Shown: one piece after another, positions 1 to 5,131 of the stretch | Layout of the letters: every line of letters begins with the position of its first letter | Numbering within the stretch: position 1 is the first letter of the stretch | Assembly (NCBI GenBank): GCA_003132905.1 | Contig: PKZC01000107.1 | Location: forward strand, 1-6,362 | Source of the DNA: Bryobacterales bacterium | GTDB taxonomy: Bacteria > Acidobacteriota > Terriglobia > Bryobacterales > Bryobacteraceae | Direction of reading: 5' to 3' | DNA: 6,362 bases | Made by a program: the position numbers and the translations under genes | Notes under the pieces: generated by a model | Database searches by the model: none | What the model was told of the DNA's origin: nothing | The model's input: the letters and a program-made list of their open reading frames with translations, nothing else

Positions 1-229
1 TGAAGACGATCTTGGCATAATCGTCATCGTTGGAACCTTTTTCATTGATCGTTATCAGAGTACGCAGTGAAGGTCCAAGCTCCGGGTCGGAACAGTTTTG
101 GTATTTGTCGTAAGTTGGCTTGTCGACGTGAACGATCCAGCCGACGCAGCAGGTATCCTCGCAATCGGCGCCGATGCAGCGAAACGCATGATAGGACCGA
201 GGTTGGAGCCGTTTTACCGGCCTGAGCAC
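1..229 (-). CDS. FliB-family flagellin lysine-N-methylase-like protein, N-terminal part (runs off left edge)
   Basis: About 76 residues are visible, starting at GTG 229 and reading to the window edge. Seen: the opening residues VLRPVKRLQPRSYHAFRC lead into a cysteine cluster, Cys18-x4-Cys23-x3-Cys27-Cys28, followed by Gly30-Trp31 and a 'VDKPTYDKYQ' stretch. This order (CIGADCEDTCC then GW, then D-K-x-T-Y-x-K-Y) is the hallmark of the FliB / YkgJ-like cysteine-cluster family. FliB of Salmonella methylates lysines of flagellin; many family members sit in genomes without evident flagellar context, so the substrate here is unknown. GTG 229 is the only start codon in this frame between the uvrC stop and the cysteine cluster. 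It lies 21 bases after the uvrC stop, in the same frame and strand, so co-transcription is plausible. No Shine-Dalgarno sequence is visible; a -10-like TATGCT lies 6 bases upstream. No flagellar gene is in the window. Confidence 0.8.
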   Translation of the reverse strand, partial: MLRPVKRLQPRSYHAFRCIGADCEDTCCVGWIVHVDKPTYDKYQNCSDPELGPSLRTLITINEKGSNDDDYAKIVF

Positions 230-235
230 TGATTG

Positions 236-241
236 AGCATA
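236..241 (-). promoter_or_regulatory. Possible -10 element for a leaderless fliB-like transcript
   Basis: The minus strand reads TATGCT, ending 6 bases before GTG 229. That spacing would put the transcription start at or next to the first base of the start codon. No convincing -35 hexamer is seen at 16-18 bases upstream, and read-through from uvrC could serve instead. The same arrangement recurs at two other GTG starts in the window. Confidence 0.35.
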
Positions 242-250
242 GCACGCGGG

Positions 251-2074
251 CTAGTTCAATACCTTCAATTCCGCCGCAGCCGTCAGATTATAAAAGTCGC
301 GCAAGCGACGCGCTGCCGCTGGACCGATCACCTTCGCCAATTCCTCGACCGGGGCCTCTCGAACGCGCTCCAGGCTTCCGAATTCCCGCAGCAACTTTGC
401 GATGGTCTTGGCGCCGATGCCATCCACCTGTTCCAGCTCCGAGGTCAGACGCGCCGCGCCTCTGCGTGTACGGTGGAAGGTGACGGCGAAGCGATGTGCT
501 TCGTCTCGCACCATCTGAATCACGTGCAGCACCGGTGAATAGCGGTCCAGCTTGATCGGTTCGTCTTCTTGGCCGTAGACGTAGATGATCTCTTCGCGCT
601 TCGCGATGGATGCGACTGGCTGGTTGATCACCCCGATCGCTTCCAGCGCTTCCACCGCCGCGTGCAATTGGCCCAGGCCGCCGTCAATCAGGATCAAGCT
701 GGGAAACGGCTTGTTCTCCTGCTGTAGCCGTGAGTAGCGGCGCGTCACCACCTCGCGCATGGACGCGAAATCGTCGTTGCCCACCACGGTGCGGATGATG
801 AACTTGCGATAGTCCGACTTCTTCATCCGTCCGTCTTCCCAAACCACCATACTGGCTACTTTGTCGGTACCTTGGATATGGGAGATGTCGAAGCATTCGA
901 TGCGCTTGGGTGGGTCGGGCAATCCCAGCGCGTCTTGCAACGCTTCCTGCATGGCCTTTGACGTCGGGTGCATAATGCGGAAGCGCTGCTGGAAGGCATG
1001 TTTCGCATTGGTCTGCACCAGATCGAGCAGAGCCTTTTTCTGCCCGCGCTGCGGAGTCAGGATTTCCACCTTGTGTCCGCGTTTCTCGCTGAGCAGTTCC
1101 TCCAGCGCCTCCCGATCTTCGAAATCCACTGGCACATGGATCCGGCTGGGGATGTACTGCTCGTTGAGATAAATCTGCTTGAGCAGCGACGAGAAGAACT
1201 CGTCGGGCTGGAAATCAAGCAGGTCTTCCCAATAATATTCGCGGCGATCGACAATGCGGCCGTTGCGCAGGTGAAACAGGTTGGCGGCTACCAGCGGCGG
1301 CTCGGCATGGTACGCCAGGATGTCGATGTTCTCGCCTTCTGCGGCGGCCATCTTCTGCTTCTCTTCCATTTCCTCAACGGTGGAAACCAAGTCACGCAAA
1401 CCGGCCGCTTCTTCAAAGCGCGTCTCTTCCGATGCCTGGCGCATGCGTGCGCGCAAATCGCGAGCCAGGTCCTTATGGCGTCCTTCCAGGAACAGCTTCA
1501 CGTCGCGAACGGCCGCGGCGTAGGCTTCGTCGTTAGTTAAGCCTTCCACGCACGGTCCCAGGCAGCGATGGATGTGGAACTGCAGGCAAGGATGGGTGTG
1601 CAAGCGCGTGAAATCCACTTTGCAGGATGGCACCTTGAAATGGCGATGAATAAAATGAACCAATCTGTGCGCCAGATTGCCGGGGAAATACGGACCGTAG
1701 TAGGTGGAACCGTCTTTGATCAGGCGTCGCGTCACGTATACGCGCGGATACTTCTCGTTGGTGAGCTTGATGTAAGGGAACGTCTTGTCATCGCGCAGCA
1801 GAATGTTGAAGCGAGGCTTCCACTGCTTGATCAGGTTGTTCTCGAGCGCCAGCGCCTCTTTGTTGTTGTCCACCAGGATGTATTCGATGTCGCGGGCGTC
1901 AGCGATCAGCGTCCCAGTCTTGCGTTCAGCCAGCCGGTCGTCATTGAAGTAGCTGCGCACGCGCGCCCGAAGGTTTCTGGCCTTGCCGACATAGATCACT
2001 TCGCCGTGCTGGTCTTTGTATAGATACACGCCGGGCAGCAGGGGAAGTTGGGCGGCTTTTTCCCGGAGTTCCAT
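251..2074 (-). CDS. uvrC: UvrABC system protein C (excinuclease subunit C)
   Basis: This 607-residue protein (E. coli UvrC is 610) makes both incisions flanking a lesion once UvrA/UvrB have marked it, in cytoplasmic nucleotide excision repair. Domains in order: an N-terminal GIY-YIG nuclease (about 12-92; GVY 15-17, IYVGKAR 27-33, likely catalytic Arg36 or Arg38 and Glu78) for the 3' cut; a cysteine cluster Cys151, Cys163, Cys171, Cys175 whose spacing (12, 8, 4) equals that of the Fe-S ligands of E. coli UvrC; a UVR helix pair that binds UvrB (about 196-232); an RNase H-like nuclease for the 5' cut with FDISH (Asp396), NDD (Asp435), LIDGG (Asp464) and DEAHRF (His527); and a C-terminal tandem helix-hairpin-helix (about 545-597, VDGIGAKT). 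All expected catalytic residues are present. ATG 2074 gives the normal N-terminus; no clear ribosome binding site precedes it. A PIN toxin gene ends 46 bases upstream and a FliB-like gene begins 21 bases downstream. Confidence 0.98.
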   Translation of the reverse strand: MELREKAAQLPLLPGVYLYKDQHGEVIYVGKARNLRARVRSYFNDDRLAERKTGTLIADARDIEYILVDNNKEALALENNLIKQWKPRFNILLRDDKTFPYIKLTNEKYPRVYVTRRLIKDGSTYYGPYFPGNLAHRLVHFIHRHFKVPSCKVDFTRLHTHPCLQFHIHRCLGPCVEGLTNDEAYAAAVRDVKLFLEGRHKDLARDLRARMRQASEETRFEEAAGLRDLVSTVEEMEEKQKMAAAEGENIDILAYHAEPPLVAANLFHLRNGRIVDRREYYWEDLLDFQPDEFFSSLLKQIYLNEQYIPSRIHVPVDFEDREALEELLSEKRGHKVEILTPQRGQKKALLDLVQTNAKHAFQQRFRIMHPTSKAMQEALQDALGLPDPPKRIECFDISHIQGTDKVASMVVWEDGRMKKSDYRKFIIRTVVGNDDFASMREVVTRRYSRLQQENKPFPSLILIDGGLGQLHAAVEALEAIGVINQPVASIAKREEIIYVYGQEDEPIKLDRYSPVLHVIQMVRDEAHRFAVTFHRTRRGAARLTSELEQVDGIGAKTIAKLLREFGSLERVREAPVEELAKVIGPAAARRLRDFYNLTAAAELKVLN

Positions 2075-2120
2075 TGCGAAAGGGGGCTACTTCTATTGTC
2101 GCAGGATGCTTGCCGATCGC

Positions 2121-2555
2121 CTATGACCGCAATCTTTGCATGAGCGCAACGTCATCGACCACGGCGATGCCCATCTTATCGAGATATTCAGAGGCGGGCG
2201 TTTCAAAGAAGTCCTCGTCCTTCGTGCAAAGTATCTCCGCTTCACCAATGATCGCGGTCTGCATGACGATCACATCGTGTACGTCGCGGATGGGCGCTAT
2301 CACAAGAGGATTTAACGCAACAATTTCGGCGGAACGACGCAGAAAGGCGATGTAGTCGTACACAAGGGATTCAGACAGGTCGTAAAATGCCCGCAATCGA
2401 GGATAACGGAGCACTCTTGCAAGTTCATGAAGCATCTCGTTTGACAAGACGAGGCGGTGCTCACTATCAATAATGCTGAGCAATAATTCGCGCGCCAGGC
2501 CGCAGGAGTGCTCGTTCGCTCGAACTAGAATCGTGGTGTCGAGGACGATTTTCAC
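2121..2555 (-). CDS. PIN-domain toxin (COG1569-type ribonuclease)
   Basis: A 144-residue protein covering a whole PIN domain. Seen: the opening KIVLDTTILV with Asp6, a central 'LHELARVL' with Glu44, 'DVHDVIV' with Asp91/Asp94, and 'TKDEDFF' with Asp113 and Asp115. These match the acidic residues that hold Mg2+/Mn2+ in PIN nucleases. The arrangement fits the COG1569 'PIN family toxin component' group, whose members are expected to cut RNA. It starts at GTG 2555, overlapping the stop of the upstream small gene as GTGA, so translation is probably coupled. This is the usual antitoxin-then-toxin order of type II modules. The RNA target cannot be read from sequence. The gene ends 46 bases before uvrC on the same strand with no terminator between, so read-through into uvrC is possible. 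Confidence 0.9.
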   Translation of the reverse strand: MKIVLDTTILVRANEHSCGLARELLLSIIDSEHRLVLSNEMLHELARVLRYPRLRAFYDLSESLVYDYIAFLRRSAEIVALNPLVIAPIRDVHDVIVMQTAIIGEAEILCTKDEDFFETPASEYLDKMGIAVVDDVALMQRLRS

Positions 2556-2824
2556 CGATGCAATCGATAGCCAGGGCGAACACTCCTCATGGCCTCATCG
2601 ATGATGTCTTCGGCTTCCTCAGGAGCGCCTGGCATGCGCCGGGCGTCCACCTCTGAAAAATACTTCTTCAACTGTCCCGCTAGTTCGTGTTTTCGTTCCT
2701 CGGACAGCGCAGGGGGTTCGATGGCGCGAATGCTGATTGCCTCGTCCTCCAGAACCCGGCGGCCTAGCAGGCTTTCGATGGCGGCCTTCTGGTCGGGCGA
2801 GAGGTCTTTTGCATGGCGTATCAT
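2552..2824 (-). CDS. Putative antitoxin of the PIN toxin
   Basis: A 90-residue, highly charged, mostly helical protein from ATG 2824. No classical DNA-binding fold (AbrB, ribbon-helix-helix, Phd) can be recognised by eye. The N-terminal part (residues 6-35, KDLSPDQKAAIESLLGRR then an acidic LEDEAISIRAI stretch) resembles small proteins found next to COG1569 PIN genes. The C-terminal part (about 41-86) has a basic amphipathic helix with 'KKYFSEVDARR', an acidic EEAEDIIDEA helix and a 'VRPGYR' end. Position and the GTGA overlap with the toxin gene are the main evidence for an antitoxin role. A TTG at 2875 would add 17 residues, but that extension would have to translate through a perfect hairpin and looks non-coding, so ATG 2824 is preferred. 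The hairpin at 2825-2840 abuts the start and may be involved in autoregulation. Confidence 0.72.
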   Translation of the reverse strand: MIRHAKDLSPDQKAAIESLLGRRVLEDEAISIRAIEPPALSEERKHELAGQLKKYFSEVDARRMPGAPEEAEDIIDEAMRSVRPGYRLHR

Positions 2825-2840
2825 GGCAGGGAAACCTGCC
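2825..2840. repeat. Perfect inverted repeat directly before the antitoxin start
   Basis: The plus strand reads GGCAGG-GAAA-CCTGCC: a 6-bp perfect stem with a 4-base loop, ending at the base next to ATG 2824 of the minus-strand antitoxin gene. It lies in the 73-base gap between the divergent antitoxin and dienelactone hydrolase starts. It could be an operator for antitoxin/toxin autoregulation, or an mRNA hairpin controlling antitoxin initiation. On the minus-strand RNA the loop is UUUC; the stable GNRA loop would form only on the plus-strand RNA. Confidence 0.6.
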
Positions 2841-2897
2841 TTCCAGTATGACGCATCCGACCCTACGCTCCGCAAACCATACCATCATTTCCCTCCA

Positions 2898-3650
2898 ATG
2901 GTGATCACTACCGAATTTGTCGACATCCCCTCCGGTGGCGCTCCCATGCGGATGTTCGTGGCTGCACCCAAAGCCCCCGGAAAATACCCAGGCATCATCT
3001 GCTATTCGGACATCTTCCAACTCACTGGTCCCATGCTGCGGTCTGTGATTCGTTTGGCCGGGTATGGATTCGTGGCGGTGGCCCCGGAGATCTATCATCG
3101 GGTGGAACCCCCGGGATCGGCCATACCCTTCGACGATACGGGCCGAACTCGAGGGATGGAAGACGCGGCGAAAACGCCCGTGGCGCATTTCGATGAGGAC
3201 CGGCGTGCCGCATTGGACTATTTGGCGAAGCATCCGCTGGTAGCAACAGGCCAACTGGGCGCAATGGGCTTCTGCATTGGCGGCCATCTGGCTTTTCGCG
3301 CCGCGTTGGAGCCGGATGTTCGCGCCACGGTCTGCTTTTATGGAACTGGCATCCATGATGGAAGACTCGGCCGTGATCCGGATGCTGGCTCGCTCGCACA
3401 GGCGGGAGAGATTCGCGGGAAGCTGCTCATGATCTGGGGTAGCGCCGACCCACACGTGCCCGAGGCCGGACGCGCGACGATCGATCGGAAGCTGCGCGAT
3501 GCCAGGATCGACTACGCGATGAAGCTTTACCCCGCCGAGCACGCCTTTATGCGCGATGAAGGCCCGCGCCATGATCCCGAGGCCACCGACCAGGCGTTCG
3601 CCGATATGATTGGGCTGTTTCGGGGCGCGTTTGGTCCTCGCTATACTTGA
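2898..3650 (+). CDS. Dienelactone hydrolase family protein
   Basis: A 250-residue alpha/beta hydrolase of the dienelactone hydrolase family; such enzymes hydrolyse lactones or esters, classically dienelactone in chloroaromatic degradation. Seen: the nucleophile motif GFCIGGH with Cys126, 'GSADPHVP' with Asp184, and 'AEHAFM' with His215, giving the full Cys-Asp-His triad. The N-terminal 'YSDIFQLTG' (Asp38) takes the place of the family's usual 'QEIFG', where a Glu helps control the cysteine; Asp for Glu is a conservative change. 'GYGFVAVAPEIYHR' (56-68) is the typical strand after the first helix. ATG 2898 begins the conserved sequence; the frame stays open further upstream but there it is antisense to the antitoxin gene and not coding. 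No signal peptide, so probably cytoplasmic. The true substrate is unknown. The exported TPR gene follows with a 4-base gap. Confidence 0.93.
   Translation: MVITTEFVDIPSGGAPMRMFVAAPKAPGKYPGIICYSDIFQLTGPMLRSVIRLAGYGFVAVAPEIYHRVEPPGSAIPFDDTGRTRGMEDAAKTPVAHFDEDRRAALDYLAKHPLVATGQLGAMGFCIGGHLAFRAALEPDVRATVCFYGTGIHDGRLGRDPDAGSLAQAGEIRGKLLMIWGSADPHVPEAGRATIDRKLRDARIDYAMKLYPAEHAFMRDEGPRHDPEATDQAFADMIGLFRGAFGPRYT
3642..3647 (+). promoter_or_regulatory. Possible -10 element for a leaderless TPR-protein transcript
   Basis: TATACT, a 5/6 match to TATAAT, lies inside the last codons of the dienelactone hydrolase gene and ends 7 bases before GTG 3655. This would place transcription start on the start codon. 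The -35 position holds only a weak TTCGGG/TTTCGG. The gene could also be expressed by read-through or coupling from the upstream gene. Confidence 0.42.
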
Positions 3651-3654
3651 GATT

Positions 3655-4080
3655 GTGGTACGCAAAGTAGCAATCGGGTTCCTGCTGGCGGGCGTTCTTT
3701 TCGCGCAAGACGACAAACAACTCAAGACCCGCCCCCCGGATCAGTCCAAGCCCCAACAGCAACAAGAGCAGGAACCTCCCGAAGAAGACGAGAGCCTGGC
3801 TCCAAAAACGTACTCCTTCAATCCGCTCGAAGCCGAGAAAGATCTCAAGGTCGGCAATTACTATTTCAAGAAGGGCAACTACAAGGCGTCCACCAGCCGG
3901 TTCCGCGAGGCTACTTTGTGGAATCCCACTTCCGCCGAGGCCTTCTTGCGGCTGGGCGACAGCGAGGAAAAGTTGAAGGACAAGAAGGCGGCCGACGAGG
4001 CCTACTCGAAGTATCTGGCGCTTTCGCCGGACGGCAAGGAAGCCGAGGCGGTCAAGAAAAAGTTATCCCACCCGCGGTAG
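3655..4080 (+). CDS. Exported tetratricopeptide-repeat protein
   Basis: A 141-residue protein. Residues 1-17 (VVRKVAIGFLLAGVLFA) form a signal peptide with a probable cleavage before Gln18, so it should act outside the inner membrane. Residues 18-50 are a polar, disordered, Pro/Gln/Glu-rich linker with a QQQQEQE run. Residues about 59-128 hold two TPR-like helix pairs: 'AEKDLKVGNYYFKKGNYKAS' with 'FREATLWNP', and 'AEAFLRLGDSEEKLKDKKAA' with 'YSKYLALSP'. TPRs mediate protein-protein contacts; partner unknown. Start choice: GTG 3655 gives an intact signal peptide 4 bases after the preceding stop; the in-frame ATG at 3610 would put hydrolase-overlapping sequence ahead of the signal peptide. The 3' end overlaps the convergent TIR gene by 18 bases. 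Short signal-peptide-plus-TPR proteins of this style are common in Acidobacteriota (inference from general knowledge). Confidence 0.85.
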   Translation: MVRKVAIGFLLAGVLFAQDDKQLKTRPPDQSKPQQQQEQEPPEEDESLAPKTYSFNPLEAEKDLKVGNYYFKKGNYKASTSRFREATLWNPTSAEAFLRLGDSEEKLKDKKAADEAYSKYLALSPDGKEAEAVKKKLSHPR

Positions 4081-4656
4081 CCGCTTGCGTTTGCGGCGGT
4101 CATTCTGAGTTTTGATCACGGCGATTAGCCGGTTCACGCCTGCCTTCCAATCGGGAAACAGATCCAAATATTGAATCTGTTTTGAGATGCGGCGCGGCAC
4201 CAGGCAATGGTCCAGTCGCACCGGGATCAGGAAAATCTCATCCAAGGGTACCTTTGCCGCGCAAAACAACGCGTAACGAAGTTCGCTGTGGAAGCTGCCT
4301 TTTTTCGATGTGGCCCTTCGTGAGTAGCAGGCGACGAAGAAGTCGGACGTTTGAATGGCGGTTTCGATGGCTCGCGGCCAGTTCTGTCCCGGCATTAGCT
4401 TCTTTTTGTCCAGCCAGGGATGAAAACCGCTCTCTTCGAAGGCTCGGTAGAGCTTCTTCGCAAACCGGAGGTCTTCTTCGACATAGGCAATGAATACGCG
4501 TGGCTTAGTCTGCGCCACAAAGCGAAAACCATGCTTGCCTCCGGGCGACAATGTGCCCAGCCCGTCGATCTCGACAGACCGTCCCCGCTCCAGCGCCTCC
4601 CGTAGCACACGAGCGATATGTCGAGTGAGAGCCGCATTGGAGGGAGCGTCGATCAC
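4063..4656 (-). CDS. TIR-domain protein with HU-like N-terminal segment
   Basis: A 197-residue protein starting at GTG 4656, which overlaps the stop of the HU-like gene as GTGA. Residues about 7-45 look like the second helix and first beta hairpin of an HU/IHF protein: 'ALTRHIARVLREALERGRSV' then 'EIDGLGTLSPG', matching HU's 'GesVxlpGFGTF'. Residues about 52-182 form a TIR domain (TIR_2 type): first strand 'PRVFIAYVEED', BB-loop region 'WLDKKKLMPGQNW' (81-93), 'SDFFVACYS' (104-112), 'SFHSELRYAL' with candidate catalytic Glu125, and 'IFLIPVRLDHC' (141-151). The tail (185-197) is strongly basic, RRKRKR. Bacterial TIR domains often hydrolyse NAD+ or make NAD-derived signals in antiphage defence; activity here is inferred. 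The HU-like segment lacks HU helix 1 and the long DNA-binding arm. No membrane segments. The 3' end overlaps the convergent TPR gene. Confidence 0.88.
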   Translation of the reverse strand: MIDAPSNAALTRHIARVLREALERGRSVEIDGLGTLSPGGKHGFRFVAQTKPRVFIAYVEEDLRFAKKLYRAFEESGFHPWLDKKKLMPGQNWPRAIETAIQTSDFFVACYSRRATSKKGSFHSELRYALFCAAKVPLDEIFLIPVRLDHCLVPRRISKQIQYLDLFPDWKAGVNRLIAVIKTQNDRRKRKRLPRVG

Positions 4657-4898
4657 TTGGATGCCTTACTCGCCTTGAGAGCTCCGGTCGGCTGAGCGCC
4701 GGGGGGTAAGTACTCTTCAAAATAGAACAGCGGTTTGGGGCCGGGCAGGAAGGTTCCCAAGCCCGGAAGGGAGGCACTTTGTCCGTGCCGAATACTCAGC
4801 AGTATCCCGTTCAGAATACTGTCCAGTTGGTCGGCGGCCGCAGCTGAGGATATCCCGGACTCTTTGGCCAAACGTTTCGCTAATTGTTCTTTCTTCAC
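4653..4898 (-). CDS. Small HU-like DNA-binding-fold protein
   Basis: An 81-residue protein from GTG 4898. Residues 1-15 (KKEQLAKRLAKESGI) and 16-38 form the two N-terminal helices of the HU/IHF fold, followed by 'SASLPGLGTFLPG' (41-53), equivalent to HU's 'VxLPGFGTF'. After this it departs from HU: the ~90-residue family has a long basic beta arm ending in a Pro and a final helix, whereas here there is only 'PKPLFYFEEYLPPGAQPTG' and a short Lys/Ala/Ser tail. It may therefore dimerise like HU but not clamp DNA in the normal way. It forms a two-gene unit with the TIR gene (GTGA overlap), and the two proteins share the GLGT-x-x-PG hairpin, so hetero-association is plausible (inference). An ATG 8 bases upstream is out of frame and closes at once, so GTG is the start. 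TAACAT sits 6 bases upstream. Confidence 0.82.
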   Translation of the reverse strand: MKKEQLAKRLAKESGISSAAAADQLDSILNGILLSIRHGQSASLPGLGTFLPGPKPLFYFEEYLPPGAQPTGALKASKASK

Positions 4899-4904
4899 GT
4901 AGCC

Positions 4905-4910
4905 ATGTTA
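4905..4910 (-). promoter_or_regulatory. Possible -10 element for the HU-like/TIR operon
   Basis: The minus strand reads TAACAT, ending 6 bases before GTG 4898, which would give a leaderless mRNA. No good -35 hexamer is visible 16-18 bases further upstream, and there is no Shine-Dalgarno sequence before the GTG. Confidence 0.35.
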
Positions 4911-5056
4911 GGGCAACAGGGACTCTCAGGGAGGGAGGCCCGGGGCATCCTAAACCAGCAAGTCGTTCTAAATGAATTAGATACAGCCTAGCCTTCGGAC
5001 CCGGGTGGACCTGTCACTCGTTTTGCAAATGAAGCGCTTTTAATAGGAGCTTAAGG

Positions 5057-5104
5057 ATGGGTTCATGTCGGGCTGAAATGATAGTGCAGAAGTTATCGAT
5101 ATAG
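5057..5104 (+). CDS. Possible 15-codon leader peptide
   Basis: ATG 5057 is preceded by AGGAG at 5045-5049 with 7-base spacing, a good ribosome binding site. The frame reads MGSCRAEMIVQKLSI and stops at TAG 5102-5104, 27 bases before the next gene. Its last codons run through the left arm and loop of the hairpin at 5087-5110, so ribosomes finishing it would open that hairpin. This is compatible with a leader peptide that controls the downstream gene, but it could be chance; the peptide has no telling run of one amino acid. Confidence 0.3.
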   Translation: MGSCRAEMIVQKLSI

Positions 5105-5110
5105 CTTCTG
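5087..5110 (+). promoter_or_regulatory. Leader hairpin upstream of lysine-rich exported protein
   Basis: CAGAAGTTAT-CGAT-ATAGCTTCTG: a 10-bp stem with one G-U wobble and a 4-base loop. It ends 6 bases before the AAGGAG ribosome binding site of the next gene. There is no T-run after it, so it is not an intrinsic terminator. It may protect the mRNA 5' end, be opened by translation of the preceding small frame, or be an operator on DNA. Confidence 0.5.
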
Positions 5111-5116
5111 ACACCT

Positions 5117-5122
5117 AAGGAG
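5117..5122 (+). promoter_or_regulatory. Strong Shine-Dalgarno site
   Basis: AAGGAG, 9 bases before ATG 5132. It is one of the few strong ribosome binding sites in the window and fixes the start of the lysine-rich exported protein. Confidence 0.8.
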
Positions 5123-5131
5123 ATCTCAAAA

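Larger units (their letters stand above)
4911..5131. other. Divergent intergenic region between HU-like/TIR operon and lysine-rich protein gene
   Basis: This roughly 220-base stretch must hold control elements for both flanking transcription units. The left half is GC-rich with no clear motif. A short inverted repeat TCTAA-atgaa-TTAGA lies at 4967-4981, too weak to assign. The right half holds a possible 15-codon reading frame (5057-5104), a hairpin (5087-5110) and a strong ribosome binding site (5117-5122), listed separately. No convincing -35/-10 pair was found. Confidence 0.5.

Noticed and set aside
42..245. Minus-strand open frame of 67 codons near the left edge
   Set aside because: The overlapping frame from GTG 229 carries the conserved FliB cysteine cluster, so this one is its shadow.
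968..1540. Plus-strand open frame of 190 codons inside uvrC
   Set aside because: Antisense to the UvrB-binding and central regions of uvrC, which is complete and conserved; no ribosome binding site or recognisable domain.
2825..2875. 17-residue N-terminal extension of the antitoxin from TTG 2875
   Set aside because: Translation would pass through the perfect hairpin at 2825-2840 and the added residues look unrelated to the helical body; ATG 2824 is the better start.
2589..2897. Upstream extension of the dienelactone hydrolase frame by 103 codons
   Set aside because: The extension is antisense to the antitoxin gene and Ser/Arg/Ala-rich; family similarity begins right at ATG 2898.
2619..3725. 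Long minus-strand open frame of 368 codons
   Set aside because: It is antisense to the well-supported dienelactone hydrolase gene and out of frame with the antitoxin gene; its translation has no family features and is rich in Arg, His and Pro, as expected of a shadow frame in GC-rich DNA.
4967..4981. Short inverted repeat TCTAA-atgaa-TTAGA as an operator
   Set aside because: Five-base AT-rich arms are expected by chance in intergenic DNA and no second copy was found.
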